This document shows positions 34,607-42,459 of a DNA stretch of 64,000 nucleotides, one piece after another; within the stretch, counting starts at the first letter, position 1; the number at the start of each line of letters is the position of its first letter. A program made the position numbers and the translations under genes. The stretch comes from an uncultured bacterium (lineage in GTDB: Bacteria > Cyanobacteriota > Vampirovibrionia > Gastranaerophilales > Gastranaerophilaceae): positions 1 to 64,000 of the forward strand of contig CATXCB010000002.1 in the NCBI GenBank assembly GCA_958366705.1, given 5' to 3'. Below the pieces are notes generated by a model. The model saw only the letters and a program-made list of their open reading frames with translations, did not search any database and was not told the DNA's origin.

Positions 34607-35635
34607 ATGATTAAAAAGATAGTTGTTTGTTTAATGACATTCATGATAGGAGGTGCATTAATGGTTCAAGCTAAAGACAATAATTGGGATAAAACTTTTC
34701 CTAAAAGCGATAAGGTAAATATTCAGAAAGTAAGTTTCAAAAACCGCTACGGTATTGAACTTGTTGGAGATTTATACACTCCTCAAAATACAATAGATAA
34801 AATGGCAGCGATTGCAGTTTCCGGGCCGTTTGGGGCTGTAAAAGAACAAGTTTCCGGCAGATATGCCCAAACTCTGGCAGAACGAGGTTTTATTACCCTG
34901 GCATTTGATCCGAGTTACACTGGGGAATCCAAAGGTGAGCCTCGAAACATTGCAAGTCCTGAAATTAACACAGAAGATTTTTCAGCGGCGGTTGATTTTT
35001 TATCAAATCAAAAAAATGTTGATCCAAACAAAATTGGTATAATTGGAATTTGCGGATTTGGTGGTTTTGGCTTGAATGCTGCTGCAATCGACACAAGAAT
35101 TAAAGCAACTGCAACAATTACAATGTACGATATGACAAGAGTTACAGCCAAAGGCTATAACGATTCAATGGATGAGCAGGCTCGTTATGAATTAAAACAA
35201 GCATTGAACAATCAAAGAACTGAGGACTTTAAAAACGGAAGTTATAAAAAAGGTGAAGGTATGCCGAAAGTTACAACCGATGATATGCCTCAGTTTTTAA
35301 AAGATTATATCGGATATTATCAAAACAAAAAAAGAGGTTTTCACCCTCGTTCTATCGGTTCAAACGGAGCTTGGAATATGACTTCATCTCTATCTTTAAT
35401 CAATATGCCGATTTTAGCGTATAGCAATGAAATAAAAACTCCTGTTTTAATGGTTCACGGTGAAAATGCGCACAGCAGATATTTTAGTGAAGATGCGTTT
35501 AAAAAACTTAAAGGCGATAATAAAGAATTGTACATCGTAAAAGGGGCAAATCACGTTGATTTATATGACAACTTGGAAAAAATTCCGTTCGATAAAATTG
35601 AAACATTCTTTAAAACAAATCTGGAGGCTGAATAG
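34607..35635 (+). CDS. Exported dienelactone-hydrolase-like alpha/beta hydrolase with Cys nucleophile
   Basis: Signal peptide MIKKIVVCLMTFMIGGALMVQA. The hydrolase fold has the elbow GIIGICGFGGFG, with Cys149 where most members have Ser, as in dienelactone hydrolases. Asp and His follow at HGENAHSRYF and KGANHVDLYDN. The substrate is unknown. It is placed between cytoplasmic and exported redox enzymes and starts one base after the preceding stop. Confidence 0.82.
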   Translation: MIKKIVVCLMTFMIGGALMVQAKDNNWDKTFPKSDKVNIQKVSFKNRYGIELVGDLYTPQNTIDKMAAIAVSGPFGAVKEQVSGRYAQTLAERGFITLAFDPSYTGESKGEPRNIASPEINTEDFSAAVDFLSNQKNVDPNKIGIIGICGFGGFGLNAAAIDTRIKATATITMYDMTRVTAKGYNDSMDEQARYELKQALNNQRTEDFKNGSYKKGEGMPKVTTDDMPQFLKDYIGYYQNKKRGFHPRSIGSNGAWNMTSSLSLINMPILAYSNEIKTPVLMVHGENAHSRYFSEDAFKKLKGDNKELYIVKGANHVDLYDNLEKIPFDKIETFFKTNLEAE

Positions 35636-36490
35636 ATGAAAAAATTAATTACATTGTGTCTGATAATGGCATTTGCAAGTTCAAGCATTGTATTTGCAGC
35701 AACAACTAATCAAAAAGGAAATAAAACTATGAAAAAAATCACACAAACGGCAGGGAGAAATCAATTGGGCAATTTTGCGCCGGAGTTTGCTCATTTTAAT
35801 GATGATATTTTATTTGGTGAAAACTGGAATAATCAGGACATTGATACAAAAACTCGCTCAATAATTACAGTTACAGCACTTGTATCACAAGGTATTTGCG
35901 ATAGTTCTTTAAAACATCACCTTCAAAATGCAAAAAATAACGGAGTTTCAAAATCTGAAATTGCAGCAATTATAACAAATACTGCATTTTATGCAGGGTG
36001 GCCGAAGGCTTGGGCAGCTTTTAATCTTGCAAAAGAAGTTTGGGGGGTAAATGAAAAGGTAAATGCAAACTCTACCAAAGAAAGCTACGCAAATTCAATT
36101 TTATTTCCAATTGGAACGGAAAACATTGCTTATAATAAATATTTCATAGGCCAAAGCTATGTTTCACCAATTTCAACAAGTCAGGTAAATATGGTAAATG
36201 TTACGTTTGAACCTAAATGCAGAAACAATTGGCACATTCACCACGCAAAATCAGGCGGTGGTCAAATTTTAATTGCAATAGGTGGCAGAGGTTATTATCA
36301 AGAATGGGGTAAACCCGCACAAGAACTTATGCCGGGCGATGTTGTAAATATTCCCGCAGGTGTTAAACATTGGCACGGTGCAGCACCTGATAGTTGGTTT
36401 TCACATATTGCCGTTGAAGTTGACGGAGTTGAAACCTCTAACGAATGGTTAGAACCTGTAAATGATGAGCAGTACGGTAAATTAAAGTAA
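35636..36490 (+). CDS. Exported carboxymuconolactone-decarboxylase/cupin fusion protein
   Basis: Signal peptide MKKLITLCLIMAFASSSIVFA. Residues 45-135 are a CMD/AhpD-like helical domain (DIDTKTRSIITVTALVSQG, LKHHLQNAKNNGVSKSEI). Residues 185-260 are a cupin barrel with metal ligands in NNWHIHHAKSGGGQ and HWHGAAPDSW, and MPGDVVNIPAG between. This fusion recurs in anaerobe LysR operons and is thought to act in redox or carbon-carbon chemistry; exact activity unknown. An inner ATG at 35729 (MKKITQTAGRNQ) could start a cytoplasmic form. Confidence 0.87.
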   Translation: MKKLITLCLIMAFASSSIVFAATTNQKGNKTMKKITQTAGRNQLGNFAPEFAHFNDDILFGENWNNQDIDTKTRSIITVTALVSQGICDSSLKHHLQNAKNNGVSKSEIAAIITNTAFYAGWPKAWAAFNLAKEVWGVNEKVNANSTKESYANSILFPIGTENIAYNKYFIGQSYVSPISTSQVNMVNVTFEPKCRNNWHIHHAKSGGGQILIAIGGRGYYQEWGKPAQELMPGDVVNIPAGVKHWHGAAPDSWFSHIAVEVDGVETSNEWLEPVNDEQYGKLK

Positions 36491-36541
36491 GGAAATGTGG
36501 CTTTTGCCGCATCCTATAAAAAACAAAGAAAGGATAACAAT

Positions 36542-36733
36542 ATGTCATTAGGCTTTACAGAAATATTTTTAATCATTATTGTTGTACTTTTGCTTTTCGG
36601 TCCAAAGAAAATTCCTGAACTTGCTCGCAGCTTAGGCAGAGCAAAACACGAATTTGAAAAAGCAAAAGATTCAATAAAACAGGAAGCACAAGAACTTACA
36701 AAAGATGTTGAAACAATAGCAGAAAACGAATAA
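36542..36733 (+). CDS. tatA: Twin-arginine translocase subunit TatA/TatE
   Basis: The 63-residue protein has a single N-terminal TM helix (GFTEIFLIIIVVLLLFGPKK), the conserved FGPKKIPELARSLG hinge and amphipathic helix, and a charged tail. ATG 36542 follows GAAAGGA; the longer frame from 36497 would extend the wrong way through the RBS. It forms the Tat pore with TatC, encoded next. Confidence 0.93.
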   Translation: MSLGFTEIFLIIIVVLLLFGPKKIPELARSLGRAKHEFEKAKDSIKQEAQELTKDVETIAENE

Positions 36734-36734
36734 A

Positions 36735-37454
36735 ATGAGTAATAATATTGGAAACGAAAACTTCATATCGCATTTAGAGGCGCTTAGGAGAATGCTTTTA
36801 AGGTCAATTTTAGCTATTGCTATCCTCTCACCTGTCGGGTTTTATGCTGCTCCAAAGTTTTTAAATTTTCTAATAAAAAATTCGCTTCCTGAAAGTATGG
36901 CAAACCTTCACTACTTTTCACCAATGGAAGTTTTTATTATTCAATTAAAAATCGGGGTTCTAATTGCGTTTGTAATTTCGTTTCCATATATTGTTTATGA
37001 ACTTAAAAAATTTGTTAATCCTGCTCTTTATCAAAATGAGCGCAGATTTTTATCAGGGTTAATTTTATCATCTAGTTTTTTGTTTTTATTAGGCGGGGTA
37101 TTTTGTATATTTTTCATCTTACCCCTGATAATGAATTTCTCGGCAGGGTTTGCAACAGCTGAACTCACTCCGACATTGGGTTTGAATAATTTTATAACCT
37201 TAGCCGGCGGTTTGATTTTAGCATTCGGGTTAATGTTTCAATTTCCACTTGCAACGATTTTTGCAGTAAAGCTCGGACTTGTTGAAATAGAAACATTAAA
37301 ACATATAAGACCGTATATTTTTGTCGGAATTCTGATTATATCGGCACTTTTAACACCGCCTGATATTGTAAGTCAATTAATGCTTGGTGTTCCAACATAT
37401 ATTTTGTATGAAATAAGTATTTTAATAACAAATAAAATAAATAAGAAAGGGTAA
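36735..37454 (+). CDS. tatC: Twin-arginine translocase subunit TatC
   Basis: TatC recognises the RR signal and nucleates the pore. The 239-residue protein has six TM helices, the N-terminal HLEALRRMLLRS, FSPMEVFIIQLKIG, and the periplasmic-loop signature YELKKFVNPALYQNERRF. It starts 1 base after the tatA stop. The Tat substrate is probably the aldo/keto reductase two genes downstream. Confidence 0.94.
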   Translation: MSNNIGNENFISHLEALRRMLLRSILAIAILSPVGFYAAPKFLNFLIKNSLPESMANLHYFSPMEVFIIQLKIGVLIAFVISFPYIVYELKKFVNPALYQNERRFLSGLILSSSFLFLLGGVFCIFFILPLIMNFSAGFATAELTPTLGLNNFITLAGGLILAFGLMFQFPLATIFAVKLGLVEIETLKHIRPYIFVGILIISALLTPPDIVSQLMLGVPTYILYEISILITNKINKKG

Positions 37455-37457
37455 ATT

Positions 37458-38213
37458 ATGAAAGAATCATTAAAAGACAAGGTCGTGCTTGTAACAGGTG
37501 CAGCACAAGGAATCGGGCTTGCAACGGCACAAGAATTTGCCAAAGTTGGTGCAAAAGTAATTCTATCAGATATTATTGATATGAAAGAACAGATTGAAGA
37601 ATTGACCTCTCAAGGTTTAAGTGCCGAAAGTTATATTTGCGATGTAAGTGATGAAAATGCAGTTCAAAAAATGGTTGAACATATCATAAATACTTACGGC
37701 AGACTTGACTGTGCTTTTAATAATGCCGGAGTTCAAACTCCGCAAAGACCAATGGCGGAAATTACTTATGATGAATTTAATAAAACTGTAGCAGTTGACC
37801 TTAAAGGTGTTTGGAACTGCATGAAATTTGAGATTGAACAAATGCTAAAACAAGGTGGCGGCTCAATTGTTAATACTTCATCACAAGGCGGAATTACAGG
37901 TTTTCCGGGACAAGCTGCATATATTTCTTGCAAACATGCTGTTATAGGTTTAACAAGAACGGCTGCTATTGATTATGCTTCAAAAAATATAAGAATCAAC
38001 GCTGTTTTACCGGGTGTAATTTTAACTCCTATGGCAAAAGATTTAATTAAAAGAAACCCTGAAATTGAACAAGAACTTGTAAGAGACATTCCAAAAGGCA
38101 GACTCGGTGAACCTTATGAAATCGCTCACGCTGTAATGTGGCTGTGTTCACCTTATGCAAGTTTTGTTGACGGTGCCGCAATTTCTGTCGACGGTGGTTT
38201 TACAGCACATTAA
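37458..38213 (+). CDS. Short-chain dehydrogenase/reductase (SDR)
   Basis: Classical SDR of 251 residues: TGAAQGIG cofactor motif (residues 13-20), NNAGVQTP (about 88), catalytic Ser in VNTSSQGG, YISCK (Tyr155/Lys159 region), and SVDGGFTAH at the C-terminus. The acidic residue after beta-2 (LSDIIDM) favours NAD(H). It is cytoplasmic. It starts 3 bases after the tatC stop. Confidence 0.9.
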   Translation: MKESLKDKVVLVTGAAQGIGLATAQEFAKVGAKVILSDIIDMKEQIEELTSQGLSAESYICDVSDENAVQKMVEHIINTYGRLDCAFNNAGVQTPQRPMAEITYDEFNKTVAVDLKGVWNCMKFEIEQMLKQGGGSIVNTSSQGGITGFPGQAAYISCKHAVIGLTRTAAIDYASKNIRINAVLPGVILTPMAKDLIKRNPEIEQELVRDIPKGRLGEPYEIAHAVMWLCSPYASFVDGAAISVDGGFTAH

Positions 38214-38225
38214 AGGAGGTTTTTT

Positions 38226-39347
38226 ATGAGTATAAATGAATCACGTAGAGATTTTTTAAAAACAGCAGGACTTTTAAGTGCTGCATTACTGGTACAGCCT
38301 GTTTTAAATAAAGCAGATGCTAAAATTTTTGGAGATGATAAATTGATAACACAGTACAGAACTTTAGGTGCCGGTTCAGCCGCCATGAAAGTTACAGCTT
38401 TAGGTTTTGGCTGTATGGGAATGAACTATAATAGAGGCAAGGCAAAAGATGAAAACGAGATGATTAAACTTTTGCACAAATGCGTAGACTACGGTATTAA
38501 CCTTTATGACACAGGCGAAGTCTATGGTCCTCATATCAATGAAGAACTTGTCGGAAAAGGTTTGCATAAATACAAAAATATTTATGTAACAACAAAATTC
38601 GGTCATAAGATAATTGACGGGAAATATTATTATGGCGAACTTGATAGCACTCCAAAACAAATAAGAAAAGTTTGTGAAGGCTCTTTAAAAAGATTAAGGC
38701 GTGATGTTATAGATATGTTCTACCAACACCGTTTTGACCCCTCTGTTCCTATTGAAGATGTTGCAGGAACAGTAAAAGAACTTATACAAGAAGGCAAAGT
38801 CCGCCACTTTGGACTGTGTGAGGTTAGCCCTGAAATAATAAGAAAGGCTCATAAAGTGCAGCCAATAACTGCAATACAAAGCGAATATCACTTAATGTGG
38901 CAGGGTCCTGAAAAAAATATATTTCCGACACTGGAAGAACTAGGAATCGGTTTTGTACCTTATAGTCCTTTAAATCGCGGTTATCTTGCAGGGTTTATGA
39001 ATGAAAATACAAAATTCTATGAAGCAAATGATAACCGTCATACCTTGCCAAGATTCACGCCTGAGGCGATGAAAAAGAACTATGTAATCATTGAAACAAT
39101 GAAAGAATTTGGGGCTTCAAAAGGTGCAACACCGGCACAAGTTGCACTAGCATGGCTGTTGCATAAAAAACCATATATCGTTCCAATTCCGGGAACAACA
39201 GTTGATGCTCACTTAAAGGAAAATTTAGCCGCCGTTAATTTAAAATGGTCCGATAAAGAATGGTCAGACTTTGAAGAAAAAATTGCAAAAATAGAAATCT
39301 TCGGAAACAGATACAACGCAACTCAACAAAAACAAGTTAGCAACTAA
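38226..39347 (+). CDS. Tat-exported aldo/keto reductase
   Basis: Residues 1-33 are a Tat signal (SRRDFLKTAGLLSAALLV). The AKR barrel follows with the tetrad Asp/Tyr in YDTGEVYGP, Lys in TTKFGHK and His in YQHRFDP. IPGTTVDAHLKENL and its neighbours form the cofactor site. Export of a nicotinamide-dependent enzyme needs pre-loaded cofactor, which explains use of Tat. AGGAGG lies 7 bases upstream of the ATG. Last intact gene of the operon. Confidence 0.9.
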   Translation: MSINESRRDFLKTAGLLSAALLVQPVLNKADAKIFGDDKLITQYRTLGAGSAAMKVTALGFGCMGMNYNRGKAKDENEMIKLLHKCVDYGINLYDTGEVYGPHINEELVGKGLHKYKNIYVTTKFGHKIIDGKYYYGELDSTPKQIRKVCEGSLKRLRRDVIDMFYQHRFDPSVPIEDVAGTVKELIQEGKVRHFGLCEVSPEIIRKAHKVQPITAIQSEYHLMWQGPEKNIFPTLEELGIGFVPYSPLNRGYLAGFMNENTKFYEANDNRHTLPRFTPEAMKKNYVIIETMKEFGASKGATPAQVALAWLLHKKPYIVPIPGTTVDAHLKENLAAVNLKWSDKEWSDFEEKIAKIEIFGNRYNATQQKQVSN

Positions 39348-39354
39348 ATACCAA

Positions 39355-39755
39355 TTGAAAGAAATTGATATTGACAGAAGAAATTTTATTAAAACAGCAC
39401 TTATTGCAACAGTAGCAGTTGCAGGCGTCGTAACTTACAAATCAGCCTGTAATTTGGGAGCCATTAAATTTAATACCTGACTTAATGAAAAAGGTTTCAA
39501 TAGAAGTAAACGAAACATTAATTACAGTTACCTTGAATGAAACAACAGCAGCAAAAGATTTTTATTCAAGATTGCCGTTAAAAGTAAACTTTAGCAATTC
39601 AGGGCTAGATTATTGTTGCGAAATCAACAAGGCAATATACAATTGATGAAATGCAGCGAGGCCGGCAAAATGGTGACATTGTTTGGAATGGCGGTTTTTT
39701 ATTAATAATATATTTTGATGCAAAATATTCCTCCGGCTACAATGTTATGGTTTAA
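39355..39755 (+). pseudogene. Broken Tat-signal / cyclophilin-like protein gene
   Basis: Three pieces in different frames follow one another. 39355-39480 encodes a Tat-type signal (DRRNFIKTALIATVAVAGVV). 39485-39646 encodes MKKVSIEVNETLITVTLNET, with AKDFYSRLPLKVNF after it, the start of a cyclophilin-like (PF18050-type) domain. About 39660-39755 encodes NGDIVWNGGFLL and YSSGYNVMV, the end of that domain. Frameshifts and stops separate them. Genes of this type are often the last member of LysR/AKR operons, so this is a decayed cargo gene. Confidence 0.7.
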
Positions 39756-39820
39756 TTGAATTTAAACCTTTATAAAAATTTAAACATTATGCAAAATTTT
39801 CAGAAATATGTTGCCCAAAA

Positions 39821-39857
39821 TAATCAAACCATCTGACCTAAGTAATCAAACCATGTG
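39821..39857. repeat. Direct repeat TAATCAAACCAT(C/G)TG
   Basis: Copies at 39821-39835 and 39843-39857 are 22 bases apart; a third copy lies at 16964-16978, again inside a decayed stretch. The copies near 39.8 kb adjoin a transposase remnant. Confidence 0.6.
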
Positions 39858-39875
39858 ACTCTTTACAATTATAAT

Positions 39876-40115
39876 GTTGGGGTAGAAACCCCAACCTATG
39901 GTTATGTTAATAAAGGTGAAAAAGGTTTATTTCAGAGAAGATTTTTTGAGTATACTATTACATCTGAAAATGAATTAAACAATCAAATTGACTATATTCA
40001 TTACAACCCTGTCAAACACGGTATCATTGAACAGACATTGCAGGAATTTGATTTTTTTGAACTAATAGGGGTGTGTTTCAAATATATCTTGATTTTTTTA
40101 GTCGGAAATCGCTAA
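39876..40115 (+). mobile_element. Remnant of a REP-type Y1 (IS200/IS605-like) transposase
   Basis: A perfect hairpin (GTTGGGG, loop TAGAAA, CCCCAAC; 39876-39895) opens the segment. The frame then reads GEKGLFQRRFFEYTITSENE and QIDYIHYNPVKHGIIEQ, the C-terminal part of Y1_Tnp/REP-associated tyrosine transposases, which process single-stranded hairpins. The catalytic HUH half is missing and the reading frame drifts after KHGIIEQ. It is therefore inactive. Confidence 0.75.
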
Positions 40116-40582
40116 AAATGAAATTCCTGAACTGGCAAAAAAGTCCGATTACTGTCCAGTAATTGTCTTAAATTTTTGAATTTAAAGCCAGTATTATAGC
40201 CTATTTTGCCCTAATAATCTAAATTGTACGGATAAAACGATTATTTGACATTTTAAGTAAATAAAGTCCGGTTCGTATATTGAATAAAATCATGTTCTAA
40301 TGATACAAAAGAAAGAAAAAAGGAACACATTTCCGACTTCAGAGTTAATCTGTATGTATGAAGGAATATATCAACATAAGCAAAATTTTTTCTCTTCACT
40401 CGAAAAAAACAGATGTATGTACTACATAAATTTGATATAAAGTTAAAAAATTAGGAGTTTTACAAAAAATAAAACAGCTGTTTTTTATTAATTTTTTATA
40501 GTTTTTCATAAATTTGAAATTTATTATGATATAATACGCATTAATATTGGATTTATTGTTAAAACAAAATAAGCAAAAACAA
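40116..40582. other. AT-rich intergenic stretch with promoter-like sequence
   Basis: No reading frame with coding character was found. TATGATATAAT at about 40526-40536 is an extended -10 element and may drive the kinase gene. The rest holds no structure that I can name. Confidence 0.4.
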
Positions 40583-41104
40583 ATGATTATTATAATTACT
40601 GGTGCAACACATACAGGAAAAACATACTTATCTCAAAAAATTTTGGAAGGATATAACTTCCCTTATTTGTCCATAGATTTATTAAAAATGGGATTAATAA
40701 GGAGTAAATATATTAATTTGACACCGGAAAATGATATAGAGTTGCAAAATTATCTTTGGCCTATTGTATCTGAAATAATTAAAACCGTAATTGAAAATAA
40801 TCAAAATCTTATTATTGAAGGTTGTTATATTCCTGATGATTGGCAAAACTCATTTACAGAAAGATATTTAAATCAAATTCATTATTATTGTTTAATAATG
40901 AGTGAGAAGTATATTAAGCAGAATTATTCAAAGATAATAAAATATGAATGTGAAATTGAAAAACGCCTGAATGATTCATCTTGTACTAAAGATTTTCTTA
41001 TTAAAGAAAATGCTCGTTACTTTGAAATGTGTCAAAAATATAATTATAACTATATATTGATTAATGATAATTATAATGTAGATATTAATTCAATAAAAAT
41101 TTAA
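40583..41104 (+). CDS. P-loop kinase-like ATP-binding protein
   Basis: Starting at ATG 40583 the product begins MIIIITGATHTGKTYLSQ, a Walker A loop (GATHTGKT) in the first strand. YLSIDLLKMGLIRS and NLIIEGCYIP follow, as in 2-phosphoglycerate kinase/adenylate kinase-like small kinases. It has 173 residues. A TTG at 40547 would add 12 residues and lies only about 10 bases from the predicted transcription start. Substrate unknown. Strong A/T bias like its GNAT neighbour suggests joint arrival. Confidence 0.75.
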   Translation: MIIIITGATHTGKTYLSQKILEGYNFPYLSIDLLKMGLIRSKYINLTPENDIELQNYLWPIVSEIIKTVIENNQNLIIEGCYIPDDWQNSFTERYLNQIHYYCLIMSEKYIKQNYSKIIKYECEIEKRLNDSSCTKDFLIKENARYFEMCQKYNYNYILINDNYNVDINSIKI

Positions 41105-41118
41105 CAAATAAATTGAAG

Positions 41119-41652
41119 ATGAGTGAAATATTTTTAGAAACTAAACAATTTAATATAGAAAAAATAACTCAAAATGATTTTGAAGAACTTTCATTAATTT
41201 TAAAAGACATTGAGGTTATGTATGCTTGGGAATATGCCTTTAATGATAATGAAGTTCAAGATTGGATTAATAAATTTACAGAATGCTACAAAAAATATCA
41301 ATTAGGATATTTCATCGTTAGAAGTAAAAAAACTAAAGAAGTTATTGGACAAGTTGGTTTAATTCCAACTCAATTAAAAAACAATACTGAATATGAAATT
41401 GGTTATATCTTAAAAAAGGAGTATTGGCATAAAGGTTATGCAAGAGAATGCGTTGCTGCTCTGCTTGATTACGCATTTAAAGACTTGTCTTTAGAAAAAG
41501 TTATTTTTGAAATCAGACCAGAAAATACGGCATCTCTAAAAGTCGCAAAATTCTTTAATGCTATTAAATTTGACTCTATTTATAAAAGCGTTAAAAACAA
41601 AAAAATGCTTCACTTTATCTACGTAATTTATAATCCTAGCAATGTTTATTAA
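41119..41652 (+). CDS. GNAT-family N-acetyltransferase (RimJ/RimL-like)
   Basis: The 177-residue protein has the GNAT core: FIVRSKKTKEVIGQVGLIP (beta strands 2-4), EIGYILKKEYWHKGYARE with the acetyl-CoA loop, and EIRPENTASLKVAKFF. It may acetylate a protein N-terminus, an antibiotic or a small amine. It is 14 bases downstream of the kinase gene. Confidence 0.85.
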   Translation: MSEIFLETKQFNIEKITQNDFEELSLILKDIEVMYAWEYAFNDNEVQDWINKFTECYKKYQLGYFIVRSKKTKEVIGQVGLIPTQLKNNTEYEIGYILKKEYWHKGYARECVAALLDYAFKDLSLEKVIFEIRPENTASLKVAKFFNAIKFDSIYKSVKNKKMLHFIYVIYNPSNVY

Positions 41653-41933
41653 TCAAATTGAAATAGAAATAAAAAAATAGTAAGAAATTTTACCACTAAA
41701 TATCTGTTGTATCACCCACATTTGTATGTCAGGCAAAGCCTGACAAAATATCTATTAATAAGAATCTTCATCTATTTATAGAAGTATAACTTATGAACTG
41801 GCGGTTATTTAACAACCCGCCTTGCGAGATTTGGAAAAACAAGTAGAGAATATCTGCTTTTGAGCCCACTCTGTTTACAAAAGTAATTTTCACAGGAGGG
41901 AGCTATAATAAAATTTAGATAAATAATTTATAT
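41653..41933. other. Non-coding decayed stretch
   Basis: It contains the palindrome listed next, an imperfect inverted repeat (GGCGG...CCGCC) around 41800-41822, and a GGAGGGAG near 41896 that is not followed by a real frame. No gene is supported. Confidence 0.4.
41728..41744. repeat. REP-like palindrome GTCAGGC-AAA-GCCTGAC
   Basis: A perfect 7-base stem with a 3-base loop. Short GC-rich hairpins like this are typical substrates of the Y1 transposases whose remnants flank this region. Confidence 0.6.
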
Positions 41934-42120
41934 TTACTTATACAAATTATTTTTCAAATTGTTAATGGAAATTTTATATTTAGTTTCACCCAGCACAATT
42001 TCGTTAACTTTTTCAGCACCCAGTCGTTTTAATAAATTGTTTATGGATTTATTTTTTGAATTTGTAGTCAATGTTATTTCTTTTACATTATTTAAATTAG
42101 CATTTTCATAAATTTTATAA
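41934..42120 (-). pseudogene. 3' fragment of a possible acetyltransferase gene
   Basis: The minus strand is open for about 62 codons without a start, ending at TAA 41934. It encodes YKIYENANLNNVKEITLTTN and then a KSINNLLKRLGAEKV helix, the order seen in the last third of GNAT proteins. A stop bounds it upstream. Weak assignment. Confidence 0.4.
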
Positions 42121-42178
42121 CATTAATTTAAGTTTCTGAAATTATCTGTCCCAAAATTCCCGAACTGGTTGTTCTTTT

Positions 42179-42298
42179 ACAAATGTAAAAGACAGGCAAT
42201 ATTCATCTTTTCACAAATTTGTAAAACTAGGTTTATATGAAAACAATTGGGGAAGTGCAGAAGATATTAAAAATATTCAAAACTTGGATTTTGAATAA
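42179..42298 (+). mobile_element. C-terminal remnant of a REP-type Y1 transposase
   Basis: The frame ending at TAA 42298 encodes VKDRQYSSFHKFVKLGLYE followed by NNWGSAEDIKN and LDFE. This is the extreme C-terminus of the same transposase family as the remnant at 39876-40115, whose recognisable part stops just before this section. The two pieces are non-overlapping parts of the family alignment. Confidence 0.7.
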
Positions 42299-42459
42299 TC
42301 AATCCTTTTGTTCTTTATTATCAAATTAGGTGTTAGTTTACATTATTAATTTTCAACCGAAATATCATTAAACACATCCGTCAAGTGGCTATTTTTTTAT
42401 TATTGGCTTGCATTAGCATATTTATTTTAATATAATGATACCCAAAGGGGTGTATATTT

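Noticed and set aside
41728..41822. CRISPR array
   Set aside because: Only single palindromes; no regularly spaced repeats anywhere in the window.
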